From Beverwykella pulmonaria (Eukaryota > Ascomycota > Dothideomycetes > Pleosporales > Melanommataceae), in the NCBI GenBank assembly GCA_001599595.1, contig BCHH01000003.1:3653619-3717618 (forward strand): a DNA stretch of 64,000 bases, read 5' to 3'. The notes below the pieces were generated by a model that was not told the origin of the DNA, searched no databases, and saw nothing but the letters and a program-made list of their open reading frames with translations. The first letter of the stretch is position 1. Each line of letters begins with the position of its first letter. This document shows positions 24,361 through 36,460 of this stretch, piece by piece. The translations under genes were made by a program, and so were the position numbers.

Positions 24361-24828
24361 ATGGGCGTCCCTTTCGAAGCTCTGCTCCCGTATGGGATCA
24401 TGGTTGGCGTACGGTAGCCCCCCAATTGCGCACCCCCGGCCCTGCTAACTCGGCTTTCGCAGATGTTCGCCTTCAGCGCCGTCGCCGTCGGACAACTCAG
24501 AGAGATGCAGAATGGAGGCAAGAAGGCCAGGCGTGGCCTTGACGCATGGGACAGAGTAAGTTGCAAGGAAGCTTTGATGCCAGCGCCAGGAGCTAATGAT
24601 TTCATAGCAAAGTACACTATCGCTACCATGACCTCATAGAACACATACTGAACATACTGTAGTGATGGAGCGCGACCGGAGATTGACAGGCTTCGCTCGA
24701 GGACAGACAGACAAGCCATTCGCGCCGCCAGGATTTGAACTCAACAACCCATGGAGGGTGAGCAGATGCCATCAATCACCACATCGAAGCAGTACTGACA
24801 AACGCAGGTCGAGGAGCGATTCTTCTAA
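24361..24828 (+). CDS. NADH:ubiquinone oxidoreductase MWFE/NDUFA1-type subunit, five exons including a 4-nt microexon
   Basis: Exons 24361-24408, 24463-24555, 24608-24611, 24663-24757 and 24808-24828 give 86 residues. The protein starts MGVPFEALLPYGIMVG, a single membrane anchor, and continues through MQNGGKKARR, MMERDRRLTG, APPGFELNNPWR and VEERFF. This order and length fit the fungal MWFE (about 9.5 kDa) subunit of the complex I membrane arm. Each intron is 50-54 bp with GT and AG ends. A direct splice from 24555 to 24663 would give TGA at once. A 4-nt exon, CAAA, flanked by ..CATAG and GTACAC, supplies Gln and the first base of Met and restores DRQMMERDRR. The gene shares a divergent promoter with the acetyltransferase. 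No single ORF shows the gene, so automatic annotation would probably miss or damage it. Confidence 0.85.
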
Positions 24829-24972
24829 ATCGGGCCATATGGAGGCAACAATGCTTGTGCAATAACGAATATACACCTTTTGGCTCGCGTCAATTTGTAT
24901 AAAAGTTCATAAAACGTCTACATCTGACTACTACGCCTAAGATTTGATAAAAGCTTCGAACGCTCGCAAGTC

Positions 24973-25963
24973 CTACTTTATTTCCGACGAAAGACCAACG
25001 ATACTATCTTTCTCCACCTGACTCAGTCTGATCCCGAAATGCTCTTCCAAAGCCGACACTCTATCCTCTTCGTTCCCAAACTTGATTTCCCTTTGCTTCT
25101 CCCCATGGACCCGCCATTTCAAATCATCATTCCCCAATATCAAGCTCCCGATCAAATTCCCGTCCTCTCCCAAGATCTTTTTCTCGCCCACAATAACCCT
25201 CGTGAAGAAAGTCTTTGGATTTGTGCTGGTATAGTAGTTCATTAGATTGTAATCGCAAGGTAGGAACTCAAGCTCGGTGAAGCAGTATGTTGTTCGAAAT
25301 TCACCCCCCTCATGTACGCGATGTTCGTATATCCAGAGTCGTTGGTCGGAGTCTGAATTCACGTCAATGTTTCGCCATATGAGTCTACATGTTGCCGGTC
25401 GAATGTGCTCCTGAGTTGTGTCTGACTGCCGGTCTAGCTTCATAGGTTGGATGGGACCGTTGCCGCCGAAACCAACGTCCACGTGATATTTGCTGTCTCT
25501 GATGGTGATGATGTTCACCATGTGGCTCCTAATAAGAGTCATTTTAAGTCACATGATGGATTTGTGGGGATGAGAGAGCTCACCATCCAGACCACACGCC
25601 ATCATCAAGAACTCGTGCTCCAGCAGAGAACAATTTGAAGCCTAGGGTGCGCAGCAGTGTAGCAAACAGGCAGTTGTTCTCCATGCAGTACCCTCCTCTC
25701 CCATTATTGTCTTGAATGATTTTCTTGAAAAGCGCTTCAGGGTGGAGCGATATCTGGCGGTGGGGAGAATAGTGCAAAGTCAAATTCTCGAACGGTATCT
25801 CCACGAGGTGATGTTTTTGAAGAAGGGCCAGGTACTGGTAGGCATCCTCAGGCTCCAGCCCTGTAACATCGTATATGCGCTGCTCCTCCGGTATTTTCAG
25901 ACGCTCTAGATACTGGGTGATCTGATCCCGGGACAATACCGGTCGCTCTTGGCCGGACGCCAT
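24973..25963 (-). CDS. Arylamine N-acetyltransferase
   Basis: Two exons, 25963-25584 and 25528-24973, give 311 residues. The family moves acetyl (in some fungi malonyl) groups from CoA to arylamines; fungal members can detoxify plant benzoxazolinone breakdown products and drugs. The catalytic triad is visible: Cys93 in RGGYCMENN, His129 in SHMVNIIT and Asp144 in YHVDVGFGG. The His-Asp gap of 15 matches the known enzymes. The N-terminal LVEIPFENLTLHY is also a family block. The splice joins VWSGW to SHMVN exactly between Cys and His. Start ATG 25963 gives MASGQERPV. The gene converges on the complex I subunit gene (144 bp apart) and diverges from the Uds1-like gene. Substrate unknown. Confidence 0.92.
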
Positions 25964-26606
25964 TTTGATACGGAGGGACGATTGTGGAAAAAGCAATGGA
26001 CGTTACAACCAGGAGGACGACAGAGAAACATATACGGGTGGGTGTGCTTTGGGCCGTACAACAGTATGGAGATAGTCAAAGCGTATAGATGGCTTTATCA
26101 CACGGCAGCAGTAGTTACAGCATTGGCAGACTCTCCCCTCACAATGGGATGGCAGCCATCAGCGCAACGTCACGCATGTCGTCGGCTGAGGCCAGTGGAT
26201 ACTGTACGAGGCGGCTTGCATGTGGCGTCGGGATCGCTTGTGGACTGTACCTGGTGCCGAGCGTGATTGACCGGGTTCAATCGGCTGGGGTCCGTGGGGC
26301 TCCATTAGGGCGGACACGAGCCAACCCCTGACATGGACAGCGACAGCGCGGCGTCAAAGAAATCTCCAAAAGCACCGCAGCCCTAGCAATTTCCACTCCA
26401 CCCACTCTCCTGTTTGAAGTTTGCGCCCATCAGCCGCCATGCGTCGCTCTCCCTGATATCTAGCCTTCGCTCTCGCTCGCTCAACCTCCTGCGCTGCCAC
26501 CATCCTTCCCGCCCGAACCTACGCTGCGCCTCCACGCAGTCGCGATCCGAGCAGCGCGCACCCACCAGAAGGACGTGTTTCAAGCACGTCCAAACCAACG
26601 CCGAAG
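25964..26606. other. Divergent promoter between NAT and Uds1-domain genes
   Basis: About 640 bp lies between two opposite start codons. Short frames such as 26414-26863 run into the next gene in another frame and have no motif. No gene is supported. Confidence 0.5.
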
Positions 26607-29361
26607 ATGACGAGCAACAGCCTGCGCACCCAGTATCCCTATGTCGGGGAAGCCCTGAGCCCCCGCCCACTCTACGACTTCCCTTCGCCTTCCTCCAACT
26701 ATCCCTCGGGCATCGGCGGTATCTCCCCCGGATTCAATCCAATGGCCTTCCAGAACACCCCACGCTATGCCAGCAGCGCCTTCATACCTCCTCCCGACGT
26801 GTTCCTGGAGGGGAGCAAAGGGTCGGTGCAAGAGAATGGCGCATACACTCCGCGCGAGTTTAGGAAACGGCGCTCCGATGTGCTGAACAGCGACCCCGTC
26901 GCCATGCACCTGTTGGTCGAGACAGCAATTGGGGACAGCCAGTACTTTGAGATTCTCTCCGTCGAAGAGGTGGAAGCGCTCAAGCAGGAGCAGAAGGCGC
27001 TCGACGCGCGACTCGGCCCTGTAAGAAAGAAGCTGGAGTCCGAGACCAAGATTCGCGACGCAGCCAAATCTCTTACTCGCCTGACGTCCAAGAAAGAGCA
27101 GGGGCACCGGAGAGGGCCTAGTAGTCGCGGGAACAATATCATGAAGGACAATGCGACCAGGTCAGAAGAGGAGCTGAGTGCCAGCAACAGAAAAGTGGAT
27201 GAGTTAGCGCGGGAACTTTTGGAAATCGAAACGCGGATGCGAATGATCGACGCCCAGTTATTGATGCATACCGCTGCCGTTTTGCAGCTCACACACAACG
27301 GCCCTACGAAGCGAAATTACAATTCACAAACGCCAAACGGTGGCGGCCAACGACCTGACAGCCCCGCGAGTATCTATACCTACGAGACCGGTCGCAACAC
27401 TCGTAGCAAAGGAGAGGACAATTTCGACGAACGAAGCTTGTATCGGTCACCTGAGAATCTCGACAGCCTGATGAACGCCCTGCAAAATGGAACCCACCAT
27501 CATCGCGAAGACTCGGTCAGGGAAGTGGAGCAGCAGAGCCAAGCCTTGAGCTCAGTGGGAAAGCGCATCGAGGATCTCAACGAACGTCTACGAGAACTCA
27601 TTATTCAAGCGAATCCCGAGCGCAGCCAGGAATATTCTCTTCCACCACAAGCTGCTGGTCCACCTGATATTTCTTATGTCGAGCGCCAGCTAGACTTCCT
27701 GGACCAGGGGCTTCGCGATATCAGCGCCGAGCAAAACAATCTACGCAATAATTCGAGACATCAGCTGAACGAAGTCGAGGGCCGTCTCGAGGGCATCAAC
27801 AACCAATTATATGCTCTACTCAGCAGCGCAGACACGTCGCGTGGCGACAGTGTTCAACCCCCACCATCGATTTCCAGTGGTGGAGCTCAAGAGCAGCTCA
27901 ACTACATGGAGGAGGCATTCTACAATGTTGGAGAATTGCAATACTCGCTGAACGAGCAAATCGACGAACTCCGCTCCAAGCCCGCAAAGCCCTCGAATAA
28001 CCAGGACGTCGAGAAGTATGAGACTACCCTCATGGGTCTCTGGTCAATCATCCTGGCAGGTGAGGAAGAAGCCCGCCAACGGAAGCGCCAACGACGGGAG
28101 CTACTGGCTTCCGATCCCGATGCCGACGAAGAACTCTCTCCAGACGAAGACTTTAATCCAAACGAAGAATTCACTCTCAGCGCTTTCTCCGGAAAGGTGC
28201 AATGGCTGTTCAACCGTGCCACAACGCTCAAGGATAAACAGAGCATCCTCCTCCGCCAAATTAAGCAACAACGCGAACTTAACAGTCGATCTGACGCACA
28301 GAAGGAAGAAGAGTTCAACCGGCTCAACGAGCGGGTACTGAGTGCGAGATCCCAGACAAAGACCATGGAAAATGAGCTTGAACGAGCTATGTCTCAACTC
28401 AGACAATTTGATGAGCAGAAGAACGAACACGATGCTCAAGCTCTTCGAGATGCACAGGAACGCTGTATGATGCTTGAATCACAGCTACGAGACGCACAAG
28501 ACGACGCGCGTGTGGAGGCCGCCACCATTCAAGCCGAGCTCTCACAGTCCGCAAGCAGGATTGAAGAGGTCACGTCTGCCCTCCGTACCGCGACCTCCGA
28601 GAAGGAACTCTTGCAGAAGAAAACAGAGGAAGCTACATCCACTCTTAACGCTAAGGAGGAGGAGTTGAGGGAACTGGAGGGAGAAGTCGTGCGCCTCACT
28701 ACCGAACTCACTTTCGCAAAGGCTGAGCTCGATGGTGCATATGGCACCCGTGCTGAGCGTGCCGCTGAGAGCGCAGCAAATCCGCACCTCAAGAGAGAAT
28801 TGGACGAACTTGTCGCCAAGAACGCTGCTCTCCTGAACGAAGTAGAAAGCCTACGGAAAGCACAGGATGCAGCTTCTCAATCTGAAGCCGAGTCTCGCGA
28901 GTCGGAACGCACCCTCAAAGCAGAGCTGACTGGCATGGCGGCTGAGTACGAAGCGTTGACACGAGACGCCATTCAGAACGAGAAGGACCGGGATGCTCTC
29001 GAGGCTTCGATCGACAAGCTCCGCGACGAAAAGGAGGCGCTGGAGATGGAGCTCTCTGACGAACGCGTCAAATGGCTTGGAATCAGAAGCCCGAGTACAC
29101 CAAATGGCGCCCCGGCCGATATGGGAGCTACCAGTATCCGCATGCTTCGCGAAGACTTTAGGAAGATGATGAGAGATCGGACCGCCGAGGGCCTCAAAGC
29201 ACTAAGAGTAAGTTGAGCTACTTTTGTTACGTGAGGACTTGAACTGACCTTTATAGCACGAACAAGAAGAACGCCGCAAACTCGAAGCACTTGTCCGCTC
29301 ATTACGAAAAGACACAACGCCACCAAAATCGAATCTAAGCAGATCGATGACGGCAGCGTAA
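26607..29361 (+). CDS. Uds1-domain (up-regulated during septation) coiled-coil protein
   Basis: Two exons, 26607-29207 and 29257-29361, give 901 residues. After a Pro/Ser-rich start, residues of about 100-230 (AMHLLVETAIGDSQYFEIL, VEEVEALKQEQKALDARL, KIRDAAKSL) match the Uds1 domain first seen in a fission-yeast protein induced during septation. Long heptad-like, Glu/Arg/Gln-rich coiled coils fill most of the remainder (about 300-450 and 580-850), followed by MGATSIRMLREDFRKMMRDR and a short second exon starting HEQEERRKLEAL. A role at the septum or cortex is inferred from the family; no enzyme motif is present. The coding sequence is strikingly GC-rich at third positions and has one late intron. 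Confidence 0.82.
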
Positions 29362-30570
29362 TACTGAACAAACACCAACTAGACCAAAAACGCGTTCACG
29401 CGTACTATTCGCATCATTCGTTACCTACATAACTGAGTTGCTCTGCATTTTCCGGGCGGTATCTTTTTCGGTCTTTTGATATCTGCGCATTGAAATGGAG
29501 CTTTGTATGGTATTGGTATGTATACGCATCTTCGGCAAGGAGTTTTGGAGTCTCCAGGAGGATCTAACAATGTCTGGAGCGCGATCATGATTAGAGACAT
29601 CTCATGACGGACAGGTTAACAAGCTCATTGAGTCATGGTTTTAAGGGTGGATGGAGGAATTCGTAATTCGTGGCTTCGGTGAATGTTAATATTGGTATAG
29701 GGGCAGTTTTTCTCAGTGATAGGTTAGGAATGCTGTGGTTGATGCTTTGCGTTCCGCCTAGTCTTTGGACTGCAACAGTGAATTATATAATGTAAATGTA
29801 TATTATGGCACAGCTACGACATTACAGAGAATAATAATACCATGGGTACTGTCACCGTCGCTCAGGCTGTCTCGTAATCTTTAAACCAAAAGACTGTATT
29901 TAATCTACCCTATCTCGCTCTTTTCCCTCTGCCCGCCTTTGCCGCTGAGCACTTCCTACATTTATTACAGCAAGGTATTTCGGAAATACTTGGTGATTGT
30001 ATCAGTTGATTATTGCTCCTGGCAACAAATGGTTTCGTTTGTTCCCAATCACGAAATCTTGCGCTGGACAGAGCAGGAAGTGGTTCTGAGGACGGAGATA
30101 TATGTATCTATAGAGGGGTCGAATCAGGACGGCGACGTCTTCTGTGGGGCGTCGTAGTATCTGTCGGATCCGACTCGTCGAAAATCGGGGATGGATATAG
30201 ATTTTGGAGCAGGAGATATACAAACCAAGCTCCGAGCGCACGAGCCATTTCTCCACGTTACTCACACGTGACGTGGAATTAGTGACCAGCGGGCCGACCT
30301 CGGGATTCCGCTACTAGTCGTCAATCTCGCCGTTCCGTCACCGACTCTGCGCAAGCGCTCGCTCCTGTTCTCCCACATCCTCACCACGCGCCAACAAGCT
30401 GCCACGCAAACACCAAAACTCCTTCTCGCGCTAGAGATGCGCGCTCTCCCCATCCCCATACCTATACCCATCGCTTTGATCCTTTAGATACCGCCTTCCA
30501 CCGTGTGCCCTCACCTGCAAGTGCACACAACACAAATCTTCCTAGTAGCCAGCTTCGATCATCGCCCACC
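29362..30570. other. Intergenic between Uds1-like and ING genes
   Basis: No gene is supported. Opposite-strand frames at 30002-30282 mirror each other and lack motifs. The last 200 bp are the pyrimidine-rich leader of the ING-type gene. Confidence 0.5.
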
Positions 30571-32760
30571 ATGCCTCCGGCAGCAGGCTCTAGAGTCAGC
30601 GCTGCCACAGCTTCAGATCGCCGACAATCCACTCGACAGGGACGCACGACCGTCCGGCCAACAAACTACTATGCGCGCACTTTTGCTGGACGGCTTGCCG
30701 CGAACGGGCTGGAGCAGACGCCGGAAGCTTCCAACACGGCGTCTGGCTTCCTCCCCGCGCTCACACACTTCTCGCAGGCAGTGGATGCTTTTCCGAAGGA
30801 GCTCATCAAGCACTTCTCCATGTTCAAGGAGGTCGAGGCCAAATTTCACGACCCAGAGCACGAGCTCAAGGTACTGTTCGACGAAATTGCCCGGCTGCCT
30901 GTCACAACCAAGGGCCAGCAACGAGCGGCATCACGGAATCATACTGGGGGTGCGAATAGCGCAAGTGTCAGCGTCAATGGGTCCATGATGCAGGACGGCG
31001 CAGCGCGTCACCAGCAGCTTGCCACAGAGCTCTTCCCAGCCAACTTCAACAGCCTCCCTCCTGAAGAGCAAGCTGATTTGAAGAAACGACAACTCTTCTA
31101 TCGTTTGCGCATCGTCGTTGCGTCCATGATCCCCACCTTGGACGAGAAGCTGGTTGTCCTCACCTCAGCAAAAACAACCAAGGACAAGGGCCTTGCGCGC
31201 ATGAATGATTCATACCCCCAACTCGACAACGAGATCAGCGACGAGGCGCGCTATGGCAGCCTGAGCCACTGGGCGTACGCTGACAAGGAAGAGAAGAAGA
31301 AGGGAGGACCATCGCACGAGCGGCACAGGCGAGAGGTCGTTTCGGCGAACAACTTAGCCGCTGCTGCCCAGCATGTCCATGACGCTGACTCTATAGCTGC
31401 GAAGAGCGAAGCCAGGCGCGAGGCGATGCTGGCAAACAAGCGAAATCGACAACAGCACATCGACTCCGATTTCGACGACCGGCCGCCGGTGAAGAAGACG
31501 CAGAAACGAAAGGTCGTTGCAGCCGACGCAGCCGCGTCAGACGCTCGAGGTATCGGACTGGGCATAACTAGCAATGGCATTGCACCACACGGCAAGAGAA
31601 AGAAGACCGAGAAGGCTCTCGCGGCAGCGGTGGCAGCAGCTCCGCCTATGGAGCGATCGGTAAGCAGCGCACTCAAGGCTGCTGGGACAGGCGGACGAAA
31701 TGGAACGAGCCCAAGAGCGACACCAGCCGCAGACAATGGCGCCACTGGACCTGGAACTGGGAAACGGAAACCTCGAGCACCACCGGCACCAACACAACGC
31801 AAACATGCTCTACCTGCATATTCGCCCCCACTGGCGTCATCACCAATCGCCCCAACCTTTGCCGTATCCAAATCAGTCGTTGCAGAGCGCCCAGGATCCT
31901 CCCGAGCAAGGAAGAACTCGAATGCGAACTCTGTGGCATCTGCTGCAATCGAACCTCCTCTTGGCCGTCGCCCATCGTCTTCTCACTCTGCTCGACAGTT
32001 GACAAGTAGCAACGCAGCAACAGAGCTCGAGCAGAATGCAGGGACCACCCATGAAAACGTCTCCACCAAAGAAACCCCCACCCAAAAAGAGCCAGCCGAC
32101 CTTCCCCCTCCCCTCGAATTGGCAGCTCTCAAGCACGAGGAAGCAGAGCCTCAAGAAGCCGAGAGTATGGAGATTGATGTTCCGGTGCCGACTCCAATAA
32201 CAACACGAGCAGGCCGAGCCTCCAAGACTGCAACGCCCATTGTAGGCACCTTTCCAGATCTTCCTTTGATGGCTCGAAGTCGAAGTACACGCAATGCGAA
32301 CAACGGCAACGGAGGCGGTTCGAATTCGCACGCATCGTCGGAAAATAACAGCACTACAACAGGGACGGTGTCGAAGCGAGGCCACAAGAAAAATGCCCCC
32401 TCCATTACAGCCGCTCCCCTTCCTTCGCCGGCACTAAAACCTACCGCTGCCACCACCAAATCGAACCCGCCATCCTCCACTGCATCCTCTGTCGCGCCGG
32501 ATCCCGAGTACAGTGCCGGAGACGAGGATGAGGATGGTGATGAGCCACGATACTGCTACTGCAACGAAGTATCGTATGGTAACATGATTGCCTGTGATTA
32601 CTCGGAGTGTCCCCGAGAGTGGTTTCATTTGGCTTGTGTTAATATGGAGAAGGCGCCCAATGCGAGGACGAAATGGTTCTGTAGCGACGAATGTAAAGAC
32701 GCGAACGCCCGTGCGAAGCCCTCCAAGGGCGGTCGTCCAGGAAGTAGCAACAAACAATAG
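30571..32760 (+). CDS. ING-family PHD-finger protein
   Basis: Single exon, 729 residues, ATG at 30571 (an upstream in-frame GTG is not used). The N-terminal region (about 50-110: DAFPKELIKHFSMFKEVEAK, ELKVLFDEI) is the helical ING dimerisation/complex-binding domain, and LFYRLRIVVASMIPTLDEKL belongs to it. A long Ala/Ser/Pro-rich linker with basic patches follows. The C-terminal PHD finger, CYCNEVSYGNMIACD, CPREWFHLACV, KWFCSDEC, has the ING cysteine/histidine order and binds H3K4me3 in studied members. In yeast the ING paralogues Yng1, Yng2 and Pho23 sit in NuA3, NuA4 and Rpd3L; which one this equals cannot be read from the sequence. Large antisense frames (31251-31871 and others) are shadows of the biased linker. 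Confidence 0.85.
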   Translation: MPPAAGSRVSAATASDRRQSTRQGRTTVRPTNYYARTFAGRLAANGLEQTPEASNTASGFLPALTHFSQAVDAFPKELIKHFSMFKEVEAKFHDPEHELKVLFDEIARLPVTTKGQQRAASRNHTGGANSASVSVNGSMMQDGAARHQQLATELFPANFNSLPPEEQADLKKRQLFYRLRIVVASMIPTLDEKLVVLTSAKTTKDKGLARMNDSYPQLDNEISDEARYGSLSHWAYADKEEKKKGGPSHERHRREVVSANNLAAAAQHVHDADSIAAKSEARREAMLANKRNRQQHIDSDFDDRPPVKKTQKRKVVAADAAASDARGIGLGITSNGIAPHGKRKKTEKALAAAVAAAPPMERSVSSALKAAGTGGRNGTSPRATPAADNGATGPGTGKRKPRAPPAPTQRKHALPAYSPPLASSPIAPTFAVSKSVVAERPGSSRARKNSNANSVASAAIEPPLGRRPSSSHSARQLTSSNAATELEQNAGTTHENVSTKETPTQKEPADLPPPLELAALKHEEAEPQEAESMEIDVPVPTPITTRAGRASKTATPIVGTFPDLPLMARSRSTRNANNGNGGGSNSHASSENNSTTTGTVSKRGHKKNAPSITAAPLPSPALKPTAATTKSNPPSSTASSVAPDPEYSAGDEDEDGDEPRYCYCNEVSYGNMIACDYSECPREWFHLACVNMEKAPNARTKWFCSDECKDANARAKPSKGGRPGSSNKQ

Positions 32761-33388
32761 GGATTAACAGGAGTTGGGCGCAAGGGTAAACGGTCAGCTC
32801 CTAGGGGGATAGGGAAGCTTGGTCTTTGGGATGGTTGGGATGCACTTTGATTTGCTTTTTGGTCTGCTTTTCGGGTGTTGGATATCCGTGTGCTCTGTTC
32901 TTGTAGTGAGAACGACTGCCCGCACTCGTGAGTTTTCCAAGGGCACTTCTGCATGGAATCGCGGTCGCCGGCGTATATTTCTGCCTCTTCGTCTTTCCAT
33001 ATATTTTCAGCGCTTTCTGATGGACATGCTTGAGCAAACGGCTTTGTACTGTATGCTTCAACTTTTATTGTTACTTAAAGAGCAGATATCCGTAAATACA
33101 CATGGATCGTCAGCGTACTCGATTAGGATATATAGGAGACCGCTACATAGGACCAATGTAGTGAAGGGATAAACGACGTCCTCCGAATGAGAATACCCTT
33201 GATCTGTACCTGGGTAATATTGACTTTTGATTGGCTAGAGTTCAAAGCTTAGCTAGACCCTGGATTGCGGTGTCAGACTTTCACCGCCCGGAGCTTTAAA
33301 CCAAACCACGCCACGCCTCTGTTCGCGTTGTGGTTCCCATCTTTCTCCCATATTACAAAATTGCCTTCTTTTCCCTACTGCCCACGCA
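32761..33388. other. Intergenic
   Basis: 3' flank of the ING gene and promoter of the phosphoesterase gene. The last 60 bp before the ATG are pyrimidine-rich. Frames on both strands lack motifs. Confidence 0.5.
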
Positions 33389-35527
33389 ATGGCTTACGAC
33401 GGCCCTCCTTCAATTGACGAGCAAATAATCTTTTCCCCCGAGAGCAACCCCACTACCCCGCCAGATCTTCGCTTATTGCATTACAACGACGTATACCACA
33501 TTGATGCCTCGTCTGCTGAGCCCGTGGGCGGAATTGCGAGATTTCAAACACTTGTGAACTACTACAGAGATGATGAGCGCTTCAAGGACCAACCAAAGCT
33601 TTTGACCTTCTTCTCGGGCGATGCTTTCAATCCTTGCTTGGAGAGCAGTGTGACTAAAGGTGCTGCTTGTGTACGTGTAAGGAGTTCAAGTGCTGATTCC
33701 AAACTTTTCCAGGAAGTCATATGGTGCCCATTCTCAATGGCATAGGAACGGATGTTGCTTGTGTTGGGGTATGCTCTCCTTTCTTCTCACCGCACTCTGC
33801 ACCGACATGTAAGCTAACCATTTGTTTTGCCAACCGCAGAATCACGACTTGGACTTTGGAGTCAGACAGTTCAAACACCTCACCTCGCAATGTACCTTCC
33901 CCTGGCTTCTGGCCAACGTTCTCGATCCGGCCCTTGGCGAAGACGTTCCTCTCGGTAATGCCAAACGGACTGTCATGCTAGAGTCTTCGAACGGAATCAA
34001 GGTCGGTGTTATCGGCCTCGCAGAGCGCGAATGGCTCGACACGATAAATTCGCTACCCCCAGACCTCATATACAAGTCCGCCTCGGCGACTGCAAAGGAA
34101 CTGATACCCGGACTGCGAGAGCAGGGTGCGGAGATCATTATCGCCGTGTCGCATCAGCGGGAGCCGAATGACAATAAACTGGCAGAGAAAACAGGAGGGG
34201 AGCTGATAGATATCATATTGGGCGGGCATGATCACTATTACGCGCAATCTCTCATAAACGGCGTGCAAGTTCTTCGATCCGGTACAGACTTCAAGCAGCT
34301 TAGTCACATTGAGGCCTGGAGAAAGGGGGACGGGAGCAAGGGCTGGGACTTTAAGATCATAAAGAGAGATATCATGAAGAGCATATCTGAGGACGAAGCG
34401 GCAGTCCAGACGGTGGATAGGCTGACGAGCAAATTAAGGGAGAAGCTGGATAAACCGATTGGCTACACTGCGGCTCCTCTCGACGCACGCTTCACTACCG
34501 TCCGCACAAAGGAGTCGAACATCGGCAACTTTGTTTGCGATCTGATGAGGAACTACTACGAAACCGACTGCTGCATCATGGCCTCGGGGACTATTCGCGG
34601 AGACCAAATATACCCTCCAGGTGTCCTGAAACTACGGGATATCGTAAACTGCTTCCCCTTTGAGGATCCTGTTGTCGTCATGAAGGTCACCGGCCAAGCA
34701 ATATGGGATGCTTTAGAGAACGGCGTGAGCAATTACCCAGCCCTTGAAGGTTTGTGACACCTCGTCCTTTTTCACTTCTTTCCAAAGTGCGAAATGTCTG
34801 ACACACCATAGGCCGCTTTCCCCAAGTCTCCAATATCGTCTTCGAAACCGACTACTCGCAATCACCAAACTCACGCATCTGTTCTGTCTCCATTGGCAAC
34901 CAGCCCCTCGACCCCGCGCGCGAATACGTTCTCTCAACCCGGGGCTACATGGGTCGGGGTAAAGACGGCTATACTTCGCTCCTCATCGAAGAAGAAGGCG
35001 GGTCCGCCAAAGTGGTGGTGTCTGAAGAAAACGGTGTACTCATCTCTACCATCCTGCGCCAGTACTTCATGTCGCTTAAAGTGCTGGGCAAGTGGAAACA
35101 CTGGGGCAAGGGTATGGATAGAAAGTTCTTAGAAATTCAGACAGACATGCAGCAAAAACACGCGTTTATTCCGGCCTCGCCTACGTCTCCCAGAGCGGCG
35201 CTGAGACATCCATACCCTTTCCCTCCCCCGGAGGAGAAGGAGAAGCCAGCGGAGCCCCCGCGTCCAAAAGACTTTGGGACTGAGGATGACAGCGATGAGG
35301 ATGAAGATGATGGCGCCGATTATGACGACTCGAAACCGATCCTTTTCAACGAGAGTGAGAGAAAAGTGATACGGCGTGTGATGCGCAAGTGGTGGAGATT
35401 GGCCAAGTTGCAAGGAAGCCCGAAGTTGTGTGACGAGCTGGGCGAGGGGGAGTTTCAGGTCAATTGGACAAAGGCGGTCGCGCCAAGGTTGGAGGGTAGA
35501 ATTAAGGAGGTGAAGAAGAAAGTGTAG
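33389..35527 (+). CDS. 5'-nucleotidase-family metallophosphoesterase
   Basis: Four exons, 33389-33659, 33713-33768, 33840-34749 and 34812-35527, give 650 residues. The calcineurin-like domain shows LLHYNDVYHID (normally DxH-type metal site), TFFSGDAFNP, VGNHDLDFG (intron 2 falls between Gly and Asn), and LGGHDHYY. The C-terminal 5'-nucleotidase domain has TKESNIGNFVCDLMR and CFPFEDPVVVMKVTGQAIWDALENG. There is no signal peptide or membrane anchor, so the enzyme is probably intracellular, unlike secreted UshA-type enzymes. An acidic run (EDDSDEDEDDGADYDD) and a basic helical tail follow the domains. Donor 1 (GTGCTG) is weak but required by frame. The natural substrate is unknown. Confidence 0.88.
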
Positions 35528-36460
35528 AGGAAAAGGTAGAAAAGGTGAGAGTGATGCGAAGGGGTGAATAGCGGTGGTATCTGATGGAATGCACAAAAGG
35601 GGGGTTGATGACTTGATGACCAACGCATTAAAAGGACATCACATAGCATGTGTTGACCGCAAAAGCTCCAGAAATTTAGAATACTCGTAGATATGGGTAG
35701 ATTAAAGTGTCGTCAGGGACTTTCCCTTCCCGATGTTGTGCTCATTTCGTCCACATATGAATATTGAATTCTTGAGATGCGGGATTAGAGTTATCCTTTA
35801 ATGGTTCCTAGAAGTTTGATATTTATTTGGATGTTAATTTATTGTGACCTGTGCTAGGCATTGGGGAACTTGGAAGTTATTCGTGGGGCTCTGCTCATAC
35901 ACGTTAACAACTCATGCAAAGCCTCCGGGTCAAGCTGTTCGTTCCCAAGCTCTCCACACTCTCCTCTTTGACTTTGGGATAACTATGCTGCGCCCTCTTA
36001 ACATGCACGATATATGCCTGCTGTGTTGCATGTGGTTGCGGTAGTGTAAAAGCTCTACACTCTCTTTGAGAAATATGCATACCGGAAGTTCTGCCAGCGA
36101 AAGAGCAAACCAGTGAAAGCCTCCTGATGTGGCGGGAGGTGTTAGCGTCTCTTGGCATGCGTTCGCCTACATTAGCGTGCCTCCGTATTCATCCCACCCC
36201 TGAGCTGAAAACAATGCTAACCTTACCTCAGATCAGTCTCTGAAAACAATCTGTGGAGCATGGTTTCTAGAATGTGTCTCAGCTACATGCACGGTTTGTT
36301 GCTCCTATGTGTCCTTTGTTCCTAAGCGCTGTCCCGCTCGTCGTGAGTTGCTTTGCAGTTGCCTCTATTGTTCTTATGTCCACCTCATTATAGGACAATG
36401 GACAAAGCCAGTCAGGTTTTGGCACAAGGTCTTCCTCCTGGCGTGCCTCAATCGTACCGT
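35528..36460. other. Intergenic, AT-rich
   Basis: No gene is supported. Short frames at 35844-36158 on both strands overlap each other. The right end runs into a transposase relic. Confidence 0.5.

Noticed and set aside
24720..24745. Sequence resembling a tRNA T-arm (GGATTTGAACTC)
   Set aside because: The flanks do not form T-arm or acceptor stems, and the bases code for PGFEL in the complex I subunit.
31251..31871. 206-codon minus-strand frame
   Set aside because: Antisense of the Ala/Pro/Ser-rich linker of the ING protein, no motif.
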